Assembly: GCA_038237515.1 (NCBI GenBank)
Contig: JBBRYP010000047.1
Coordinates: 1-36,967 of the forward strand
Length of the DNA stretch: 36,967 nt
Source of the DNA: JBBQDZ01 sp038237515
GTDB taxonomy: Bacteria; Actinomycetota; Thermoleophilia; Gaiellales; Gaiellaceae
Reading direction: 5' to 3'
Positions 31,731 to 36,967 of this stretch are shown piece after piece (within the stretch, counting starts at the first letter, position 1; every line of letters begins with the position of its first letter). A program made the position numbers and the translations under genes. The notes beneath the pieces are model-generated. The model was not told the DNA's origin, did not search any database, and saw only the letters and a program-made list of their open reading frames with translations.

Positions 31731-33860
31731 ATGAGACGCTGGGCGCCGCTCGGGGTGGCCGCCGCGGTCGCGGCTTCGATCGCGGCACCCGCGGCCTCGG
31801 CGCACGCGAACCTCGTGCGGAGCGTGCCCGAAGCCGGTGAGGTGCTTTTGCGTGCGCCGGCGAGCGTCCGTCTCACCTTCGACGACACGGTACAAGTCGT
31901 AGGGGGCAGCACGGTGGTGCGAAACGGGGGTCGGTCAGTGCTGCGCGGTGTCCCGAGCGTCGTGGGTGGCCGTCAGTTGGTCATGCTGCTACGGCGGGGC
32001 CTGGCGGAGGGCGACTACACCGTCCGCTGGCGGATCGTGTCCGACGACGGGCACCTGATCTCCGGCGTCTTCGCCTTCGCGGTGGGGGGCGGGCGGGCAT
32101 CTCCGAGCCCAAGCCTGTCCGCCGGAGGCGGCCCACCGGCGACCGATCTCGTGCGACGGTGGTTCTTCTTCGCCGGGCTGCTCGTGTCGGCGGGGCTCCT
32201 CGCCGCCCGTGGAGCAGTCTGGGGTGCGGCGCTGCGCTTCCCCGACGCGAAGACGGCCTGGAAGGACGCCCTACGGGTCGAGTCCATTCTCACCTCGTCC
32301 ACCGTCGCCGCGGCGCTCCTCGCCGTGACGCTGACGACGGCGCACGGCGGCGGGATCGGTACGACCCGGTTCGAACGCGTGAACACGCTCGCCGCCGTTG
32401 CGGCAGGAATCGGTGCCGCCGCCGCCGCGATGGGGATCGCCTACCCGCCGCTGATCGCCGTCGCCGGCGGCGGAGCACTCGTCGCCCTCGTTACACCGAC
32501 GCTGCGCGGACACGCCCTCGACCCAGGGCACTCGCGCCTCCTCGCCGTCGGGGCCGATCTCGCGCACGTCGCGACAGCCGCGCTGTGGCTCGGCGGTCTC
32601 CTCTACCTCGCCGTCGTCCTCCCCGCTGCGGCCCGCAGGCTCCCACCGGCGCTGCGCCGTCCGCTCCAGGTCGGAGGGGCCCGGCGGGTTTCGGCCCTGG
32701 CCGGCGCCGCCCTCGTCGGACTGGTTGTCAGTGGGCTCCTCCGTGCGGTCGGAGAGCTCTCGTCCGTGTCACAGCTCTGGTCGACCGGCTACGGCCGGGT
32801 GGTGCTCGTCAAGAGCGGTCTGCTCGGCGCGCTCGTGACGATCGGTTGGCAGAACCGGCGGCGCCTGGGCGTGAGCCTCGCGTTCGAGCGGCTGCGGCGC
32901 CGCGTGTTGTTGGAGGTGATCGTCCTGGCGGGCGTCATCGTCGCCGTCTCGGTGCTGACCGATCTACGGCCGGCCTGGCAGGTGGCTCGCGCCGGAGGGC
33001 GTGCAGGATCCATCCGGGGCGAAGAGGCGACCCTGCCCGCCAGCGCTCCCGGCACGGTCGTTCTCGCGCGAGAGACGAGAGAGTTCGCTGTGGCGCTCGC
33101 GGCGAGGCCCGTCGGGGAAGGGCTGTCGCTGACAGCGACGGTCCTCGGGCCTGATCGCCTCGGCGTCGACGGCCTCAGTGTGGCCTTCGACGTGATCGGA
33201 TCGACCCGAGCGCACGCGGCCGGCAGCCCGTGCGGAGGCGGGTGCTACCAGGCAGTTATTCGCCTCGCTGGTCGGCCGCGCGTCGTCTCGATCGTGCTGA
33301 TCGAGCCGAGACGCCCGGCACTGACCGCACGGTTCCCGCTCTCGCGCAGCTGGCCGGCGCCGGCTGCAGCGGCTCTCGTGCGGCGGGCCGAGCGAGCGTT
33401 CGGGCGGGTTCGGACGCTCGTGCTCCACGAGCGACTCGCGTCCGGTCCCGGCCGGCGAGCTCGAATCTCGACGGTCTTCGAGTACGTGGCACCCGATCGG
33501 ATGCGCTACCGGATCGCGGGCGGCGGCCCGCAGGGGATCGTGATCGGAAGGTTGCGCTGGGATCGAGTCTCCTCCACCGCTCGGTGGCAGATCTCCGGAC
33601 AGGAGCCCGCGGTCGTGCCCCGCCCGTTCTGGCTCTCGGCAACGGACGCGTCGCTTCTCGGGACGAGTCGGGTTCGAGGCCGCCCCGTCTACGTCGTCTC
33701 GTTCCTCGACCGACGGATCCCCGCCTGGTTCACCGCCTGGATCGACCGGCGCAACTACCGCACCCTCGAGCTGCGTATGACCGCCGCGGCGCATTTCATG
33801 CGCCACGTCTACGGCCCCTTCGACGCGCCGCTCGCGATCCAGCCGCCGACTGTCCGATAA
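31731..33860 (+). CDS. CopC–CopD copper protein fused to FixH/YtkA-like and LolA-like domains
   Basis: 709 residues. A signal peptide (MRRWAPLGVAAAVAASIAAPAASA) ends just before HANLVRSVPEAGEVL, which would make His the mature N-terminus as in CopC copper sites; a second copper His is in VSDDGHLISGVFAFAV. Residues ~140–425 are a CopD-like multi-helix membrane domain. Residues ~430–540 resemble FixH/YtkA (ETREFAVALAARPVGEG, AFDVIG, GGCYQAVIRL). Residues ~545–705 resemble LolA/LppX folds (RTLVLHERLASG, FEYVAPDRMRYRIAGG, AWIDRRNYRTLELRM). Copper uptake or delivery is likely. ATG at 31731 follows a TATAGC -10-like box by 6 bases. The last two domain calls are tentative. Confidence 0.88.
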   Translation: MRRWAPLGVAAAVAASIAAPAASAHANLVRSVPEAGEVLLRAPASVRLTFDDTVQVVGGSTVVRNGGRSVLRGVPSVVGGRQLVMLLRRGLAEGDYTVRWRIVSDDGHLISGVFAFAVGGGRASPSPSLSAGGGPPATDLVRRWFFFAGLLVSAGLLAARGAVWGAALRFPDAKTAWKDALRVESILTSSTVAAALLAVTLTTAHGGGIGTTRFERVNTLAAVAAGIGAAAAAMGIAYPPLIAVAGGGALVALVTPTLRGHALDPGHSRLLAVGADLAHVATAALWLGGLLYLAVVLPAAARRLPPALRRPLQVGGARRVSALAGAALVGLVVSGLLRAVGELSSVSQLWSTGYGRVVLVKSGLLGALVTIGWQNRRRLGVSLAFERLRRRVLLEVIVLAGVIVAVSVLTDLRPAWQVARAGGRAGSIRGEEATLPASAPGTVVLARETREFAVALAARPVGEGLSLTATVLGPDRLGVDGLSVAFDVIGSTRAHAAGSPCGGGCYQAVIRLAGRPRVVSIVLIEPRRPALTARFPLSRSWPAPAAAALVRRAERAFGRVRTLVLHERLASGPGRRARISTVFEYVAPDRMRYRIAGGGPQGIVIGRLRWDRVSSTARWQISGQEPAVVPRPFWLSATDASLLGTSRVRGRPVYVVSFLDRRIPAWFTAWIDRRNYRTLELRMTAAAHFMRHVYGPFDAPLAIQPPTVR

Positions 33861-33886
33861 GAGGTTTGGCCGAAGAGGGACGGGCG

Positions 33887-34000
33887 AGACATGTCCACGC
33901 TGTCCGCGGGAAACGTCTCCACCCGGGACACGGGCCCAGTCCGAGAGCAGGGCAAAGTCCGTAACGGACATGTCTGGGGGCCTGACCCCGGAACATGTCC
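33887..34000. repeat. Intergenic ACATGTCC repeats forming alternative hairpins
   Basis: AGACATGTCC (33887–33896) pairs perfectly with GGACATGTCT (33966–33975). The latter can instead pair as GGACATGT (33966–33973) with ACATGTCC (33993–34000) around a GGGG/CCCC inner stem. A smaller GTCCG-TAA-CGGAC stem (33957–33969) overlaps both. It sits between the convergent copper gene and the 63-residue gene and may be a bidirectional terminator or a dispersed repeat. Confidence 0.55.
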
Positions 34001-34020
34001 ACCCAAGACGTGTCGGGAGG

Positions 34021-34212
34021 CTACGGCGCCGGGTGCTGCTCGCGCTCCAGGACCTCATGGTGGCAGGGGGCGCTTTCGAAGGCCGCCAAACCGGCCGCGG
34101 TGCGGCGGCGGTGGGGGCGCTTGCGTCTCGCCGCGGCGAGCACCGCCGAGGCGCCCACGGCGCCGCCGAGGAGGAAGGAGCGCAGGCGCTCGCGGCGATC
34201 CTCCCCGTCCAT
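34021..34212 (-). CDS. Small basic protein of unknown function
   Basis: 63 residues. MDGEDRRERLRSFLLGG leads into a short hydrophobic segment (GAVGASAVLAAA), then a strongly basic stretch (RRKRPHRRR) and FESAPCHHEVLEREQ. It could be a small membrane-associated protein. The TAGAAT box exactly 6 bases before its ATG is the best-spaced leaderless promoter in the window and is my main reason for calling it real. It is divergent from the PfkB kinase, 14 bases away. No family recognised. Confidence 0.6.
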   Translation of the reverse strand: MDGEDRRERLRSFLLGGAVGASAVLAAARRKRPHRRRTAAGLAAFESAPCHHEVLEREQHPAP

Positions 34213-34218
34213 GACACG

Positions 34219-34224
34219 ATTCTA
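34219..34224 (-). promoter_or_regulatory. -10 box for leaderless small gene
   Basis: TAGAAT on the minus strand, with its last T at position -7 relative to the A of the ATG at 34212. Transcription would start on the start codon itself. It lies in the 14-base gap to the divergent PfkB kinase, so it must also sit on top of that gene's promoter region. Confidence 0.55.
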
Positions 34225-34226
34225 GG

Positions 34227-35048
34227 ATGCTGGTCTGCACCCTCGGCGACGCGCTCCTCGACGTGATCGTGCGGCTCGAGCAGCCGCTCGCCGCGGGCGA
34301 CGACGCCATCGCGGTCACACGCCTCGAGCCTGGCGGCCAGGCCGCGAACGTCTCGGCCTGGGTGGTCGCCGTCGGCGCCCGCGGCCGGTTCGTCGGGCGA
34401 CGGGGGAGCGACGAGGCCGGGCGGCTCGTCACGACGGCGCTCGAGCGGCGGGGCGTCGAGGTCCTCGGGCCGCCGCCGACCGGCGCCAACGGCGTCGTCG
34501 TTTCCCTCGTCGAGCCTGGAGGCGGCCGCACGATGGCCTCCGACCGAGGCGTCGCTCCCGACCTCGCGCCGGCTGACCTCGACCCGACCTGGCTCGAGGG
34601 CTGCGACTGGCTGCACATCGCCGGCTACAGCCTGCTGCGCAGTCCGATCCACGCGGCCTCGCTCGCGGCAGCACGTCTGGCCCGGCGTGGCGGCGCCCGA
34701 GTGAGTGTCGACGTATCGTCGTCGGCGACTGTGCAGGCCTACGGCGCGGCGCGGTTCGCCCAGGCGCTCCGTGAGCTCGACCCCGACGTCCTCTTCGCAA
34801 CGGAGCCGGAGCTGGCCGTTCTGGACGGTGCCGTCTCGGCGCCGGTGATCGTCGTCAAGCGGGGGCCGCGCGGGTTCGCGGTGCGGCGCGGCGACGGCTC
34901 GACAGAGGACTTCGCAGCGCTTTCAGTCGATCCGATCGACTCGACAGGCGCCGGTGATGCCCTCGCCGCGGGCTTCCTCGTCGGCGGGCCGTCGCTCGCC
35001 CTCGAGGCAGCTGCGCGCTGCGTCGCCAAGGTCGGGGCGATGCCGTGA
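34227..35048 (+). CDS. psuK: PfkB-family kinase, probable pseudouridine kinase
   Basis: 273 residues of the ribokinase fold: LVCTLGDALLDVIVRLE, the substrate-site VTRLEPGGQAANVSAWVVAVGA, GRRGSDEAGRLV, VSVDVSSSATV, VIVVKRGPRGFAV and the catalytic STGAGDALAAGFLVGG with the base Asp. The DTGAGD signature is STGAGD here, a minor change. The function is inferred from the neighbour: the stop overlaps the GTG of psuG, and the two products together degrade pseudouridine through its 5'-phosphate. It could instead act on another nucleoside or sugar. Confidence 0.85.
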   Translation: MLVCTLGDALLDVIVRLEQPLAAGDDAIAVTRLEPGGQAANVSAWVVAVGARGRFVGRRGSDEAGRLVTTALERRGVEVLGPPPTGANGVVVSLVEPGGGRTMASDRGVAPDLAPADLDPTWLEGCDWLHIAGYSLLRSPIHAASLAAARLARRGGARVSVDVSSSATVQAYGAARFAQALRELDPDVLFATEPELAVLDGAVSAPVIVVKRGPRGFAVRRGDGSTEDFAALSVDPIDSTGAGDALAAGFLVGGPSLALEAAARCVAKVGAMP

Positions 35049-35947
35049 GCCTGCTCCAACTCGCGCCCGAAGTTGCCGCGGCGCTCGAGCGCCGAGAGCC
35101 GGTCGTCGCCCTCGAGACGACGCTCGTCGCCCACGGCTTCCCGGCGTCCGAGGGCGCAGCGGTCGCCCTCGCCTCGGAGGCGCACGTGCGGGCTGCCGGA
35201 GCGATCCCGGCGACCATCGGCGTCGTGGACGGCAGCATCCGCATCGGCCTGACCGAGCCGGTGCTCGCCCGCTTCGCGGCGGCCGGCGGCGAGGCGCGCA
35301 AGGTCGGGCCGCGCGATCTCGCCGCATGCGCCGTCCAGGGCGCCCTCGGCGCGACCACGGTGGGTGGAACGCTCGCCGTCTGCCGCCTCGCCGGGATCCG
35401 CTTCATGGCGACCGGCGGGCTCGGCGGCGTCCATCGCGGGTTTCCGGAGCCTCCGGACGTCTCGGCCGATCTCTCCGAGCTCGCCCGCACCGAGGTGCTG
35501 GTCGTCTGCGCCGGCGCGAAGTCGCTCCTGGACGTTCCGGCCACGGCCGAGCTGCTGGAGTCCCTCGGCATCCCGGTACTCGGCTGGCGGACGGATGAGC
35601 TGCCGCTCTTCTACGCGGCCCGGGGCGGCCCGCCGGTCTCGGCGCGTGTCGAGACGCACGAGGAGGCGGCGCGTGTCGCCGCTGCGCACTGGCAGCTTGC
35701 ACGGCACACCGCAGTTATCCTTGCGCGCCCGCCGGATCAGAGTCTCGACGACGTCGAGCCGCTGATCGAGCGCGGCATCGAGACCGCGCGAGAGCGGGGC
35801 GTGACCGGCCAGGCGCTGACGCCCTTCCTGCTCGCGTTCCTGCACGAGGAGAGCGGTGGGCGAACCCTCGAGGCGAACCGCCGCCTGATCTCCGAGAACG
35901 CGTTCCTCGCGGGCTCGGTGGCCGCAGCCTACGCCCAGCTTGGATGA
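35045..35947 (+). CDS. psuG: Pseudouridine-5'-phosphate glycosidase
   Basis: 300 residues, full length. Splits pseudouridine 5'-phosphate to uracil and ribose 5-phosphate through a C–C glycosidic bond. Family motifs: VVALETTLVAHGFP, GAIPATIGVVDG, ARKVGPRDLAACAVQG with the catalytic Lys, GATTVGGTLAVCRLAGIRFMATGGLGGVHRG, VVCAGAKSLLDVPAT, LGWRTDELPLFY and SLDDVEPLIE. GTG start overlaps the kinase stop as GTGA. It ends overlapping the next ATG by 4 bases, so three genes form one translational chain. Confidence 0.95.
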   Translation: MSLLQLAPEVAAALERREPVVALETTLVAHGFPASEGAAVALASEAHVRAAGAIPATIGVVDGSIRIGLTEPVLARFAAAGGEARKVGPRDLAACAVQGALGATTVGGTLAVCRLAGIRFMATGGLGGVHRGFPEPPDVSADLSELARTEVLVVCAGAKSLLDVPATAELLESLGIPVLGWRTDELPLFYAARGGPPVSARVETHEEAARVAAAHWQLARHTAVILARPPDQSLDDVEPLIERGIETARERGVTGQALTPFLLAFLHEESGGRTLEANRRLISENAFLAGSVAAAYAQLG

Positions 35948-36862
35948 GGCCGACGAACGACAACCTCCGGCTGGCGCCCCGCACGTCCTTCGAGGGCCTG
36001 GTGCTCGAGTTCGAGCTCGGAGGCCTCGAGATCGGCGTCGCCGAGTACGACGAAGGCCCTACGGGCTGCACCGTCTTCTCCTTCCTGCCCGGGGGCGCAG
36101 CGTGCGCGACCGATATCCGGGGTGGATCGCCCGGCACCCTCGGCGGCTACGAGTGGGTGCACGCGATCTGCCTCGCGGGCGGCTCGCTCTATGGCCTCGA
36201 GGCGGCGACCGGCGTGGCCGCGGAGATCTTCGCGCGGCGCGACTACGCGACGGGCTGGCTCGAGATCCCGCTCGTCTCGGGCGCGATCGTCTTCGACTGG
36301 GGCCCCCGCGACAACGCCGTCTACCCCGACAAGCAGCTTGGTCGCGCCGCGCTGCGTGCCGCCCGCCCCGGGGTCTTCCCGCTCGGCCCACGCGGCGCCG
36401 GCCGGTCCGCGACGGCGGGTAAGACTTTCGACTATGCCGAGGGCGAGCAGGCGGGGCAAGGCGGGGCCTTCCGGCAGGTGGGCGAGACGCGGATCGGAGT
36501 CTTCACCGTCGTCAACGCGGTCGGTGCGATCGTCGACCGGGACGGCACCGTCCTGCGCGGCCATCTCGACGCGGTCACGGGCGCCCGTCGCTCCCTCGTC
36601 CCGGGGGTGGAGGAGCGCCTGCGGGCGGGGGCTACCGGTGCGACCGCCGCCCGGCAACACGACCCTCACGGTGCTCGTCGTCAACCAGCGACTGGACGAC
36701 CGGTTGCTGCGGACGCTCGCGCGCCAGGTCCACACCTCGATGGCTCGGGCGATCCAGCCCTTCCACGCCCTCGTCGACGGCGACGTCCTCTACGCCGTGA
36801 CGACGAACGAGGTGGAGCCGGGGCTGCTAGACGGAAGTTACCCCCCGGCTGGAGGCTCTTGA
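35944..36862 (+). pseudogene. P1/S58 (DmpA-like) aminopeptidase, frameshifted before the self-cleavage site
   Basis: The first frame, from ATG 35944, gives the alpha part: GLEIGVAEYDEGPTGCTVF, GGSPGTLGGYEWVHAICLAGGSLYGLEAATG and TRIGVFTVVNAVGAIVDRDG, up to VEERLRAG. The beta part is in the +1 frame: PPPGNTTLTVLVVNQRL, HALVDGDVLYAVTTNEVE, ending at 36862. Removing one G from the G5 run at 36627–36631 would join both. The Thr-rich GNTTLTVL normally holds the self-cleavage nucleophile. The C-terminus also looks shortened; a third frame from 36849 (LEALESGEAASGAQL) vaguely resembles the family's end. This is either a sequencing error or a decaying gene. Confidence 0.75.
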
Positions 36863-36967
36863 GAGTGGCGAGGCTGCTTCTGGAGCGCAATTGCGGCTCT
36901 TGGTGTTGGGGCTCGTGTAGGTACTAACATGTTGGGTGGTCGTCCGAACCTTCGTTTATGGTTAGGT
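36863..36967. other. Terminal low-GC stretch with no recognisable gene
   Basis: The last ~70 bases are clearly lower in GC than the rest and contain no open frame of note. They may be a natural intergenic region or poor-quality sequence at a contig edge. Confidence 0.4.

Overview
The window is about 70% G+C and densely coded, and looks like a chromosomal segment of a high-GC actinobacterium. Class Thermoleophilia (Gaiellales/Solirubrobacterales type) is my best guess. The grounds are the DUF501–FtsB–enolase–MazG–Mfd–Pth–L25–PRPP synthetase–GlmU order, frequent GTG/TTG starts with 4-base overlaps, several starts a few bases behind a TANNNT -10 box (leaderless style), and an HTH–REC fusion regulator. 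No rRNA, CRISPR array, plasmid or phage module is visible. One tRNA (Gln, TTG) is present.

Left part (1–12.5 kb), nearly all minus strand: a partial copy of a structured repeat, an HTH–REC response regulator, a coupled pair of unknown small proteins, then DUF501, FtsB, pyruvate kinase, enolase, MazG, a PpiC-type lipoprotein foldase and Mfd. A lone plus-strand nucleotidyl cyclase-like gene follows, then pth and rplY. This is a housekeeping block for glycolysis, division, nucleotide sanitation, repair and translation.

Middle (12.6–17.6 kb): an accessory insert between rplY and prs, two genes that are often neighbours. It holds a run of exported proteins (ScyD/ScyE-like propeller, a broken DUF4142 gene, two secreted unknowns, a DUF1996 protein), a RidA-family enzyme, the second and complete copy of the repeat (16928–17083), a broken small membrane-protein gene and a hairpin-rich non-coding stretch.

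Right part (17.6–28.2 kb), minus strand: prs, glmU, tRNA-Gln, a small membrane protein, ispE, rsmA, tatD, metG, an M23 peptidase-like membrane protein, rsmI and a ROK glucokinase. From 28.2 kb mostly plus strand: an LCP cell-wall ligase, FmdB-type zinc ribbon (minus), a GT39-like glycosyltransferase, a four-part CopC–CopD fusion, a short unknown gene (minus), a pseudouridine kinase/PsuG pair and a frameshifted P1 (S58) peptidase. The last ~70 bases drop in GC and carry no gene; the window starts inside a repeat, so both ends may be contig edges.

The most unusual item is the 156-bp repeat. It folds on paper into four consecutive perfect hairpins, has CTAG at both ends, and occurs twice in direct orientation at 96% identity by eye. 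One copy supplies the stop codon of the response regulator. Also notable are a perfect 23-bp palindrome inside mfd, overlapping bidirectional -10 boxes between ROK and LCP, a cyclase with conservative changes at catalytic positions, the CopC–CopD–FixH-like–LolA-like fusion, and a peptidase broken just before its self-cleavage site.
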